DNA of 64,000 nt, taken from an uncultured Poribacteria bacterium. GTDB taxonomy: Bacteria > Poribacteria > WGA-4E > WGA-3G. Below, in pieces: positions 1 to 7,146 of this stretch; positions within the stretch are counted from its first letter, which is position 1; every line of letters starts with the position of its first letter. The stretch covers positions 1-64,000 of the forward strand of contig OX639973.1 in assembly GCA_951828385.1 (NCBI GenBank), written 5' to 3'. A program made the position numbers and the translations under genes. The notes under the pieces were generated by a model. It was not told the DNA's origin. It worked only from the letters and a program-made list of their open reading frames with translations, and did not search any database.

Positions 1-1191
1 GTAGTTCAACTTCCACTCACCCTCGCGAACCATCCGGTGATAACACCCGTCATCGGTACAATACTCCGAGAAAGCAATATCCTCCCACGGTGCGTCTTCA
101 CCGCGGAGCAGCGGCAGTGTACTCCGACCACAAGAATGTGGCAGTGCCGGTGCATCGAGCGCATCGAGCATCGTCGCATTCAAGTCCAACGCACTGACGA
201 CGCGATTGCACCGCACACCTTCCGGTAGCGTGCCACGCCACGATAAAATTGCAGGCACCTTCACTGAATGCTCATAGAACGTCTGTTTCCACCAAAGCCC
301 GTGTTCGCCAACCTGTTCACCGTGATCCGAACTATAAAGGATCAACGTGTTTTCGTCTAACCCGTTCGCTCGGAGCGCAGTCAATATCTCCCCAATCATT
401 ACATCCATTCGTGTGACCAGTGCCCAATACGCCGTGCGTGCGCGAATAATCTCAGCATCGGAGACCTCAACAATACCACACTTCTCACGCCACCATCGGA
501 AGTACGGATGTAACGCCTCTGAAAAAGGTTCAGCGTTTTCCGGCAGCGTCATCTGTCCATCATACAATTCATAATCCTCCTGACGCGCAACGAAAGGCTG
601 ATGTGGCAACATAAACCCGACGGAGATCGAAAAGGGTGTATCCAAAAGTCCCGATCGCTTTTGGACACCGAGCCGATTGAGATAATCGACCGTTGCCGCC
701 GTTACGTCCTCATCGTGCACCTGATACGCACTCTGTCCCGCGCCCGATTTTTCGAGACTCACGCGCGCCGGTCCCGCTGTCCCAGAGAGTTCGCCGTGAT
801 CAACACCGCCGCCACCGTGATAGTTCGGACCGTGATCCCCAACGAGACGTTCCGCATACCCGTGCAACTGATCCGGTCCCAACGCATGCATCCGTCCGAT
901 AAGCACCGGTTGATACCCCGCTGCACCCATCGCATGCGCGAACGTCGGGATCCCGGAATCGAGGATATGGCTGTTCGTCCACACCGCATTCTCGTGCGGA
1001 TAGCGACCACTCAGCATCGACATCCGCGACGGCACACAGATGGGTGACGGACAATAGACGTTTTCAAACACAACCCCTTCGGCGGCAAGCGTATCAAGGT
1101 TAGGTGTCTGAACCAACCGATCACCATAACAACCGGTTACATAAGGATTGTGCTGATCAGAGTGGATATAAAGTAGATTGGGTCCTAGCAT
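1..1191 (-). CDS. Type I (Cys-type) sulfatase, 3' end outside the window
   Basis: The frame is open from an ATG at 1191 down to base 1 (397 codons), so the C-terminus is missing. The N-terminus has the alkaline-phosphatase/sulfatase start (NLLYIHSDQH, metal-binding Asp12). At Cys52 it has the sulfatase signature CVPSR followed by SGRYPHENAV; the Cys of C-x-P-S-R is converted to formylglycine in active family members. A second metal-site stretch, SSDHGEQVGEHG, lies near residue 290. The family hydrolyses sulfate esters of carbohydrates and lipids; the substrate here cannot be told. No signal peptide is visible. It is read divergently from the DUF1080 gene at 1600. A formylglycine-enzyme-fold protein lies at 5061, but it lacks the catalytic cysteines, so it is probably not the maturase. 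Confidence 0.93.
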   Translation of the reverse strand, partial: MLGPNLLYIHSDQHNPYVTGCYGDRLVQTPNLDTLAAEGVVFENVYCPSPICVPSRMSMLSGRYPHENAVWTNSHILDSGIPTFAHAMGAAGYQPVLIGRMHALGPDQLHGYAERLVGDHGPNYHGGGGVDHGELSGTAGPARVSLEKSGAGQSAYQVHDEDVTAATVDYLNRLGVQKRSGLLDTPFSISVGFMLPHQPFVARQEDYELYDGQMTLPENAEPFSEALHPYFRWWREKCGIVEVSDAEIIRARTAYWALVTRMDVMIGEILTALRANGLDENTLILYSSDHGEQVGEHGLWWKQTFYEHSVKVPAILSWRGTLPEGVRCNRVVSALDLNATMLDALDAPALPHSCGRSTLPLLRGEDAPWEDIAFSEYCTDDGCYHRMVREGEWKLNY

Positions 1192-1280
1192 ACGTGTTGA
1201 AACTCCTTTGGGCAACTTTGTCGGATTCCTTCTCATTATACAAACACACCCGTTTTTGTCAACGGAAATCCGTTTGCAAG

Positions 1281-1318
1281 GTAGTAGGCACACTCCGTGT
1301 GCCGTAACCACCTACTAC
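1281..1318. repeat. Nested hairpin, GTAG...TCC class
   Basis: GGCACAC-TCC-GTGTGCC (1287-1303) is a perfect 7-bp stem. An outer GTAGTAGG/CCTACTAC pair (1281-1288 and 1311-1318) gives a cruciform-like structure upstream of the sulfatase gene. It has the same plan (GTAG, stem, TCC loop, stem) as the hairpins at 1371, 6013, 6057, 28165-28332 and 44131. Confidence 0.7.
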
Positions 1319-1330
1319 AAAGTGTCTCTT

Positions 1331-1460
1331 AACTATAGTGAAACCCATAAATAAGTGGACATCTTTGTAGCACAAACTTCCAGTTTGTGCCAGTCTGAAT
1401 GCCTGTTATAGGTATTCAGACTGTTTGAGAGTGCCCAATTAATTCTAAACTTTACTATAA
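1331..1460. mobile_element. MITE-like repeat, copy A
   Basis: A segment of about 130 bp whose ends (AACTATAGTGAAA and TTTACTATAA) are imperfect inverted repeats. Its first 60 and last 30 bases match 28133-28373 (copy B) almost base for base. The core is the hairpin CACAAACT-TCC-AGTTTGTG. No coding capacity is seen. It lies in the spacer between the divergent sulfatase and DUF1080 genes. Confidence 0.6.
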
Positions 1461-1476
1461 TAACCGAGTACTGAAA

Positions 1477-1495
1477 GATTTTTCGCAGAAAAATC
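1477..1495. repeat. Small dispersed hairpin GATTTTTC-GCA-GAAAAATC
   Basis: An 8-bp perfect stem with loop GCA. The surrounding 28 bases recur at 3568-3597, and a related form with longer A/T runs is at 2258-2281. All copies sit among ACTGATAACTGA-type low-complexity repeats between genes. Confidence 0.65.
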
Positions 1496-1524
1496 GTACT
1501 AAAAACTAATAACCAATAACCCCC

Positions 1525-1552
1525 TTGACAAAAAAACAGATTTCTTTAAAAT
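1525..1552 (+). promoter_or_regulatory. Sigma-70-type promoter of the DUF1080 gene
   Basis: TTGACA (1525-1530), a 16-base spacer and TAAAAT (1547-1552). It lies about 48 bases before the ATG at 1600, which has an AAAGGA ribosome-binding site. Confidence 0.65.
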
Positions 1553-1599
1553 AATGGAAAATCGTTATTTTCAACGCATAACATGCGAAAGGAAAACTC

Positions 1600-2223
1600 A
1601 TGACACAAACACCACCAGAATCCGCAGTTGTTCTTTTTGATGGCACAGACCTCAGCAACTGGACCAGCATGGATGGCAGCGCACCCGGTTGGGAAGTCGA
1701 AGGCGACGCAATGCTCGTCATTCCACGCACCGGCGACATCATCACCAAAGAAACCTTCACCGATCACTTCGTACATATCGAATTCAGGTGCCCCGATATG
1801 CCGGAAGCCTCCGGACAGGCAAAAGGTAACAGCGGCGTATTCCTGCAAGGTCGATACGAAGTTCAAGTCTTGGACTCCTACGGTATCGATGTCCCTGGAA
1901 TGGGCGATTGCGGCTCGATTTACAACCAGTTCGCACCGCTCGTCAACGCTTGCAAACCACCGCTCGAATGGCAGTCTTACGATATTACCTTCCGTGCACC
2001 GCGTTTCAACGACACCGGCGAGATGACCGAAGGGCCACGCATAACCGTCATCCAGAACGGCTTAGTTATCATCAACAACGCACAACTCGCTGGCTCAACC
2101 GGCGGGAGCGTCGGTGCAGCTGCCGAGCCAGGCCCACTCCGTCTGCAAGACCACGGTAATGACGTTAGATACCGGAACGTCTGGGCAGTCGCACTGCCAC
2201 TTGAAGGCTCCGATCAGTATTAG
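1600..2223 (+). CDS. DUF1080 (3-keto-disaccharide hydrolase domain) protein
   Basis: The 207-aa product begins with the typical DUF1080 opening VVLFDGTDLSNW. It continues with GWEVEGDAMLV, the FVHIEFRCP strand and GNSGVFLQGRYEVQVLDSYG, which are hallmarks of this concanavalin-like beta-sandwich family. Members hydrolyse 3-keto-glycosides or bind sugars and are abundant in Planctomycetes and sponge-symbiont genomes. There is no signal peptide, unlike many family members, so a cytoplasmic location is likely. The start at 1600 is preceded by GAAAGGAAAACTC. It is followed after a repeat-rich gap by an aldo/keto reductase on the same strand, so a joint role in sugar oxidation and reduction is possible but unproven. 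Confidence 0.88.
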   Translation: MTQTPPESAVVLFDGTDLSNWTSMDGSAPGWEVEGDAMLVIPRTGDIITKETFTDHFVHIEFRCPDMPEASGQAKGNSGVFLQGRYEVQVLDSYGIDVPGMGDCGSIYNQFAPLVNACKPPLEWQSYDITFRAPRFNDTGEMTEGPRITVIQNGLVIINNAQLAGSTGGSVGAAAEPGPLRLQDHGNDVRYRNVWAVALPLEGSDQY

Positions 2224-2410
2224 AGGAAATAGTTGTTAGTTTTCAGTACGATTTTTTTCTGCCAAAAAAAATCTTTCGGTACTCAGTTACCACATTGTGG
2301 CGGTTGTCTTTCCTGCTACTGCCACAATATACCTCTTTAACTGATAACTGAAAGCGCAGCGTACTGACAACTGATAATTGGTACTCTGACAACTAATAGA
2401 AAGGATTTTT
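2224..2410. repeat. Repeat-rich spacer
   Basis: It contains a hairpin with A/T arms (GATTTTTTT and AAAAAAAATC, about 2258-2281) and several near-copies of ACTGATAACTGA. No gene or clear promoter is seen. Confidence 0.5.
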
Positions 2411-3364
2411 ATGGAAACCAATCAAGACCTACCGACAATCCCGAGGCGACGATTAGGAAGAACGGAATTGAGTATCCCTGTCGTCCCGTTCGGCACACAG
2501 GGGTTCGGAAACAACTTCGGATTCGTCTCAGATGAAGACGCTATCGCACTCATCAAACACTCGATATCTATCGGTATGAACCATTTCGATTGCGCACGCT
2601 GTTATGGGGATTCCATGCGGAAACTTGGGCTGGCGATGAAAGAGATCCCACGCGAGGATGTCATCATTACCTCGCGACTCTGCTGCCACTCCGCAGCGGA
2701 TTGGGGTGGCTACGGACAGGGCAGACCCAACTATTCCGCCGAACGTACCATCGCTGACCTCGAAGACCAGCTCCAACTTCTCAACGTAGACTATCTTGAC
2801 GGGATGCTCATCCACGACCCTGTCGAGATTGATCCGACCCTCGAAAAGGGTGGCACGCTTGACGGTTTGCTCCAGTGCAAAGCACGCGGACTCGTGAATA
2901 ACGTCGGATACGGGATGCGTCAGCACGATTTCCACCTCAAGGCGATGGCAACAGGCGATGTGGATCTCATCTTGTGCTTCAACGACTATAACCTTATCCG
3001 CCAGACCGCCGCTGACGAGGTTCTACCCGCCGCCGCAGAAGCCGACATCGGTGTGATGAACGGTTGGTCGATCCTGCGCGGTATCCTCACAGGGGTCGAT
3101 ATCGATGCAGAAATTGAACGTGGACGCTGGAAAAAAGAAGGTGATGTTGCAGCAGCATACCCAATTTGGGAATGGTGCGTTGAAGAAGGAATAAGTTTAC
3201 TTCAACTTGCACTCCAATTCTGTCTGAAAGAAGAACGAATTCAAGGCAACAACATCGGGAGTCTCAATGTCGAGCAACTCGAAGCAAACCTCCGCGCTGC
3301 CAGTACCCCGTTACCCGATGAAGTCTGGGAAAAATACGAAGCACGCTTCGGATCGGATAATTAG
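2411..3364 (+). CDS. Aldo/keto reductase family protein
   Basis: 317 aa with the aldo/keto reductase barrel opening (RRRLGRTELSIPVVPFGTQGFG), the Asp-Tyr pair in FDCARCYGDS, and the catalytic His in DGMLIHDP. The family reduces carbonyls or oxidises alcohols and sugars with NAD(P). The lysine of the usual catalytic tetrad should fall in DVIITSRL but is Arg here, so activity may be altered. The C-terminal QFCLKEERIQGNNIGSLNVEQLEANL is the usual NADP-phosphate-loop region. The start is an ATG after AGAAAGGATTTTT. The gene follows the DUF1080 gene on the same strand. Confidence 0.85.
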   Translation: METNQDLPTIPRRRLGRTELSIPVVPFGTQGFGNNFGFVSDEDAIALIKHSISIGMNHFDCARCYGDSMRKLGLAMKEIPREDVIITSRLCCHSAADWGGYGQGRPNYSAERTIADLEDQLQLLNVDYLDGMLIHDPVEIDPTLEKGGTLDGLLQCKARGLVNNVGYGMRQHDFHLKAMATGDVDLILCFNDYNLIRQTAADEVLPAAAEADIGVMNGWSILRGILTGVDIDAEIERGRWKKEGDVAAAYPIWEWCVEEGISLLQLALQFCLKEERIQGNNIGSLNVEQLEANLRAASTPLPDEVWEKYEARFGSDN

Positions 3365-3610
3365 GTGTCAGTTATCAGAGGAATAGTTGTCAGTTTTCAG
3401 TTATCAGTTTTCAGTTAAGAGGTTTTCGGAGGATCCCAACTCTTTTTCTTTAACCATCAACTCGACTCCGTTATAAATGTTAAAGCACGAGTTGATGGTT
3501 AAAACTGACAGGTTTTTTTGGAAAAAAACCGTATTCTCACTGCGAAGCAAACTGAAAACTACTGAAAACTGAAAGATTTTTCGCAGAAAAATCGTACTGA
3601 TAACTGATAA
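3365..3610. repeat. Repeat-rich spacer with a 16-bp inverted repeat
   Basis: 3449-3464 (TTTAACCATCAACTCG) is perfectly complementary to 3488-3503, with a 23-base loop. This sits between the convergent AKR and mutY genes. Also present are GGTTTTTTT-GG-AAAAAAACC (about 3512-3531), a second copy of GATTTTTC-GCA-GAAAAATC (3575-3593), and ACTGATAACTGA-type repeats. No T-run follows the 16-bp stem on either strand, so it is not a textbook terminator. Confidence 0.6.
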
Positions 3611-4690
3611 CTATAATTCACCCAAAAACTTATGCGTCGCACGCGGGAGCGGATAATCCCGAAGAGCCGCAAGCGTAACCCATTTCGCATCCCGAGGCCC
3701 GTTCAGCACAACCTCACCCGCCTCATAATCGCATTGAAACACATCTACCACAATCTTAAAATGCGTGAACGCGTGCCTCACCCGCGTCAGATACCGCACA
3801 TTCTTAACAGAAAGGTTGACGACTTCAGCGATATTGCGAACACACGCCACCTCAGCAGTTTCACCGTCAGCAATCTCACCACCCGGAAACTCCCAAAGTC
3901 CACCGAGCAATCCATCCAGCTGCCGTTGCGTAAGCAAGACCTCACCTGCCGAATTATAGATAACCCCGACAGCGAGAGGGTGTTCCGGCGTAGGCTTCGA
4001 CTCACGCCGTTTCGGAAACTCGTCCTGACGCATCGTATGAAACGCCTCACAAAACGCATTCACAGGACACACCAGACACGTCGGCGATTGCGGACGACAC
4101 ACCATCGCCCCTAATTCCATCACCGCCTGATTGAATAGTCCCGGCGCGTCCCGATCCAAAAGTACGTCTGCTTTCTGTTGAAAAACCTTCGCCGATTTCG
4201 CATCGTTAATCGGTGCCTCCATTAAAAACAGACGCGCCAACACGCGTTTGATGTTCCCATCTACCGCCGCGTATGGCGCGTTAAAAGCGATACTCTGTAC
4301 CGCCGCTGCGCTATAATCACCGACACCCGGCAACTTCCGAAAGGTGGCATAGTCCAGTGGGATTTCCCCATCCAGTTCGTTCACAATAACCTGTGCCGCT
4401 TTATGGAGGTTCCGTGCCCTCGCGTAATACCCTAACCCTTCCCAGACTTTCAGCACATCTTGTAGCGGTGCTGCTGCCAAATCCCGTACACTCGGAAACC
4501 GCGTGATGAACTTCTCATAGTAGTCTATGACCTTTACAACCTGTGTCTGCTGGAGCATCACCTCAGAGACCCAAATCCGGTACGGATCATCTGTGTCGCG
4601 CCACGGCATCTCGCGCTGGTAACGTTCAAACCAAACCAACAACGCATCCCGAAAATCTTGGTAGTGTTCGTGTAAGGGTTTTTTGTGCAC
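3611..4690 (-). CDS. mutY: A/G-specific adenine DNA glycosylase
   Basis: 359 aa. It removes adenine opposite 8-oxoguanine in base-excision repair. Features in order: the catalytic Glu region VSEVMLQQTQV; the helix-hairpin-helix LPGVGDYSAAAV; the catalytic Asp in VDGNIKRVLARLF; a [4Fe-4S] cluster C-x6-C-x2-C-x5-C (CRPQSPTCLVCPVNAFC); and a C-terminal NUDIX-like 8-oxoG-reading domain (LLTQRQLDGLLGGLWEFPGGE). Length and order are normal for MutY. The start is GTG at 4690 with AAGGA five bases upstream. It is convergent with the AKR gene and appears to stand alone. Confidence 0.96.
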   Translation of the reverse strand: MHKKPLHEHYQDFRDALLVWFERYQREMPWRDTDDPYRIWVSEVMLQQTQVVKVIDYYEKFITRFPSVRDLAAAPLQDVLKVWEGLGYYARARNLHKAAQVIVNELDGEIPLDYATFRKLPGVGDYSAAAVQSIAFNAPYAAVDGNIKRVLARLFLMEAPINDAKSAKVFQQKADVLLDRDAPGLFNQAVMELGAMVCRPQSPTCLVCPVNAFCEAFHTMRQDEFPKRRESKPTPEHPLAVGVIYNSAGEVLLTQRQLDGLLGGLWEFPGGEIADGETAEVACVRNIAEVVNLSVKNVRYLTRVRHAFTHFKIVVDVFQCDYEAGEVVLNGPRDAKWVTLAALRDYPLPRATHKFLGEL

Positions 4691-4791
4691 AGAGTTCCTT
4701 CTTGAGGGAGGTGTTTCTGACCCCGACTTTTCTTGCTGGCGAAGTTTCCTAACCTCGCCTACTGATGGCTGACCACCGAATTACAAGTTAT

Positions 4792-5050
4792 TTGGTTCGT
4801 AGTAGTGCGATTTTTGCGGCGTACTCGCCCAGATGCGAAGTGCATCGCGGTGTACTCACCCAAATGCGAAGTGCATTATCGCACGTCGCGCGACCCAAGA
4901 TTAGTGTAAATAGCATTTGGTTTGTAGTAGTGCGATTCATCGCACGTCGCGTATCCGAAGATTAGCGTAAAAAGCATTTGGTTCGTAGTAGTGCGATTCT
5001 GCGGCGTACTCGCCCAAATGCGATCTGCATTATCGCACGTCGCAGCCCAA
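4792..5050. repeat. Cluster of three GTAGTAGTGCGATT repeats
   Basis: Three near-copies of TTGGTTCGTAGTAGTGCGATT start at about 4791, 4918 and 4979. Two are followed by GCGGCGTACTCGCCCA and ATGCGAAGTGCATTATCGCAC variants. The middle copy forms GTGCGAT-TC-ATCGCAC. The same GTAGTAG/GTGCGAT material forms the core of the element at 49248-49378. No coding capacity. Confidence 0.65.
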
Positions 5051-5060
5051 ATCACTAAGC

Positions 5061-5780
5061 TTAGAGGTCCACCGCAATCCGAATACCGACACTATGAAGC
5101 CCCCGAATCGGCTCATACGCCGCACGGTTCGCACAACGCGCCGCAAACTCACCACGCGCAATCCACGAACCGCCACGAATCACCTTCCGCCGACCCTCAC
5201 TCGCACCCAATGGATTCTCGGCAGACGAATATTTATACGCCTCCATGTGAAACCAATCGAAACACCAATCGTAAGCATTACCCGCCATATCGTAGCACCC
5301 GTAAGGACTCACACCCGACGGATAACTCCCAACCGGCATCAGCCGCTTATTCCCCGATTCCGACGTATTCGCCCGACTTGCATCCCACGTATTCCCCCAA
5401 GGATACTCCCAAGCATTAGTCCCACGTGCAGCTTTCTCCCACTCCGCCTCCGATGGCAACCGATACGCCACGCCTTCCAGCGCACCGAGCCACTCCAAAA
5501 AATTGACAGCATCGTACCAACTCACGCCAACGACCGGAAAATCGGGCGCATTGAGACGTTCATCGTCCCAAAAAGGTGGTTGAGCGTATTCCGTCGCCTC
5601 CACAAACTGTGCATACTGTGCATTCGTGACCTGATACGTACCGATAGCATAAGCATCAAGCGTCACATTCCGTTGCGGTTCCTCTGGATCCGTCTTCCGC
5701 ATGCCAGTCGGAATCGTCCCCATCGTAAACGCCCCAGCGGGGATATGGATTAAAGGGTAATCAAGTGTTTCAATGTGCAT
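5061..5780 (-). CDS. Formylglycine-enzyme-fold (SUMF1/EgtB-type) protein lacking the FGE cysteines
   Basis: About 239 aa from the ATG at 5780; the frame extends to 5840 but the domain starts at once after 5780. The full FGE-sulfatase fold is readable: IPAGAFTMGTI, YQVTNAQYAQF, PVVGVSWYDAVNFLEWLG, YRLPSEAEWEKAARG, YPWGNTWD, VGSYPSGVSPYGCYDMAGNAYDW and KVIRGGSWIARGEFAARCANR. In true formylglycine-generating enzymes RGGSY is followed by C-x4-C. Here both positions are Ala, and only an unaligned Cys lies further on. It is therefore unlikely to activate the nearby sulfatase. Proteins of this fold without the Cys pair have other or unknown roles. No signal peptide is seen. Confidence 0.85.
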   Translation of the reverse strand: MHIETLDYPLIHIPAGAFTMGTIPTGMRKTDPEEPQRNVTLDAYAIGTYQVTNAQYAQFVEATEYAQPPFWDDERLNAPDFPVVGVSWYDAVNFLEWLGALEGVAYRLPSEAEWEKAARGTNAWEYPWGNTWDASRANTSESGNKRLMPVGSYPSGVSPYGCYDMAGNAYDWCFDWFHMEAYKYSSAENPLGASEGRRKVIRGGSWIARGEFAARCANRAAYEPIRGLHSVGIRIAVDL

Positions 5781-5974
5781 GTCCGGCGCGCCTGTCCTCC
5801 GATGCAAGTTTACAATAACACCGTTAGTATAACACATCACTAACCCCGTTTCAATTACTTCTGTAGGAGCAAGTGTTTTTGCTTGGGTATTTCTTGTCGC
5901 TCGCGATGCGCCATTCTCACCGCCATTTTGTCAAAGCCATTCAGTTCTCGGTTTTTTAGTCCAATTTCGCACTC

Positions 5975-6005
5975 CCGGGGTCCCCACCCGTTACTGGGAA
6001 GGGGG
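5975..6005. repeat. 31-base repeat with an inverted copy at 61894
   Basis: CCGGGGTCCCCACCCGTTAC and the 11 bases after it are the exact reverse complement of 61894-61924, in the leader of the second TnpB element. It directly abuts the first of two GTCCGGTAGG hairpins. The spacer 5781-6371 holds no convincing gene. Confidence 0.7.
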
Positions 6006-6080
6006 TCCGGTAGGTTCGGTTTCCTAACCGAACCGGCTTCTACCCCAGGTCCGGTAGGTTCGGTTTCCTAACCGAACCGG
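6005..6080. repeat. Two copies of a 32-base hairpin repeat
   Basis: A 32-base direct repeat starts at 6005 and 6049. Each copy contains GGTTCGGTT-TCCT-AACCGAACC (6013-6034 and 6057-6078), a perfect 9-bp stem preceded by GTAG. It is part of the GTAG...TCC hairpin family of this window. Confidence 0.75.
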
Positions 6081-6371
6081 ATACTCAGCGGCAACCTTGA
6101 AGCCTCCAAACCCCTCTTGAATCCAGTCGCGGTCCCCAAGTCCGGTAGGGTTTTGCGAGGGTATTTCTGCGGATTTCTTCGCGGTTTTGCGGTATCCTCA
6201 CCCAAATTTGGGTTCCCACACGCAAAAACCAAATTTTGCTTCGCAGTGAAAATGCTTTACATTTGCGCTCTGCATTCCCAACCGCACCGGAACTGAAAAA
6301 CAAAAATCAAACATTTAGGAAATCCAATAATTTATCTAAAACCAAATGCCTCTGCATTTTGCGATTACACG

Positions 6372-6400
6372 TTGACATTTTCTTCCATATACGGTAAAAT
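6372..6400 (+). promoter_or_regulatory. Sigma-70-type promoter ahead of the defence island
   Basis: TTGACA (6372-6377), a 17-base spacer and TAAAAT (6395-6400). The predicted start is near 6407, within the first bases of the leader repeat at 6403. The first ORF downstream is at 6527. Confidence 0.6.
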
Positions 6401-6402
6401 AC

Positions 6403-6491
6403 CCCAAGTTGCTACTAACAGATTTTGCCCACTTCGGAAAGGTTCTTTCATCTTTTTCCACACCCCAGAGGGGTAAAATATCTATAGAAAA
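6403..6491 (+). repeat. Leader repeat, copy 1
   Basis: About 89 bases running from CCCAAGTTGCTACTAACA through an ACCCC...GGGGTAA hairpin to ATCTATAGAAAA. Both ends and the hairpin recur at 20977-21064, just before the second PhyH gene; the middle is less conserved. It may be a transcribed leader or a small mobile repeat. Confidence 0.6.
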
Positions 6492-6526
6492 AAGTATATC
6501 AACGTCCCGCACTCCAGCGGAGTGCT

Positions 6527-6985
6527 ATGTTTATGAAAAGGTGGCAACTTGCGCTAATATTAATGGAATTTGAGTGGGACACAAACAAAGCCACAGTAAC
6601 ACACGATGAACTCCGTCCAGAGTACGATCTGAAAAAGTTGCGAGTGCGAAAATTCGGTCCTGCGCGTAAGCAGTTCGGTAACTTCGTCAAGTTAGCACCT
6701 GATGTCGCTGCAGTGTTTCCAGACGATCTTACCGTTAACAAAGCATTGCGATGCATGATCCAAGATTCCAAAGAAAACAGAAGGACACATTCTTACCGTT
6801 TACCAATGGAGACTTCAGACTCACCGTCTAAACAGCTTGATAATTCTATTGTCAAGTTAGAACCTGACGTTGCCGAAGCATTTCCAGACCCAGCGTCTGT
6901 GAATGAGGCACTCCGACACCTAATCCGAGACTGCAAAGAAAACGGTGAAGGATTCCTTGCTGCACAACATCGGAAAACGAAATAG
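6527..6985 (+). CDS. Antitoxin-like protein with an internal duplication
   Basis: 152 aa (140 if the ATG at 6563 is used). MEFEWDTNKA (residues 13-22) resembles the first residues of BrnT-type toxins, but the toxin body is missing. It is followed by ELRPEYDLKKL and two copies of a unit: NFVKLAPDVAAVFPDDLTVN and SIVKLEPDVAEAFPDPASVN, each ending in (K/E)ALR..I.(D/D)(S/C)KEN. The unit resembles short antitoxin-type sequences found beside toxin genes. No partner toxin follows; the next gene is the large ATPase at 7147. Whether this is a free antitoxin, a remnant, or part of the island is open. Confidence 0.6.
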   Translation: MFMKRWQLALILMEFEWDTNKATVTHDELRPEYDLKKLRVRKFGPARKQFGNFVKLAPDVAAVFPDDLTVNKALRCMIQDSKENRRTHSYRLPMETSDSPSKQLDNSIVKLEPDVAEAFPDPASVNEALRHLIRDCKENGEGFLAAQHRKTK

Positions 6986-7146
6986 CCCCATTCCTCCACA
7001 AAAACCTGTTGCTTTTTCGACTATTTATCGTATCATAAGTTATATGGAGAATCTCTTAATTTCTAAACACACAACTTCACCAGACTTGAAGAATCCTTCT
7101 TTCTCAGGCCACCAGGCATTCCCCTTGAAACCTTTAGAGAGGTATT

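Noticed and set aside
601-1047. A 148-aa plus-strand ORF in the sulfatase region
   Set aside because: It is the opposite-strand shadow of the sulfatase gene and has no family-like motif.
3449-3503. Rho-independent terminator
   Set aside because: A perfect 16-bp stem, but no T-run after it on either strand and a 23-base loop; it is recorded only as an inverted repeat.
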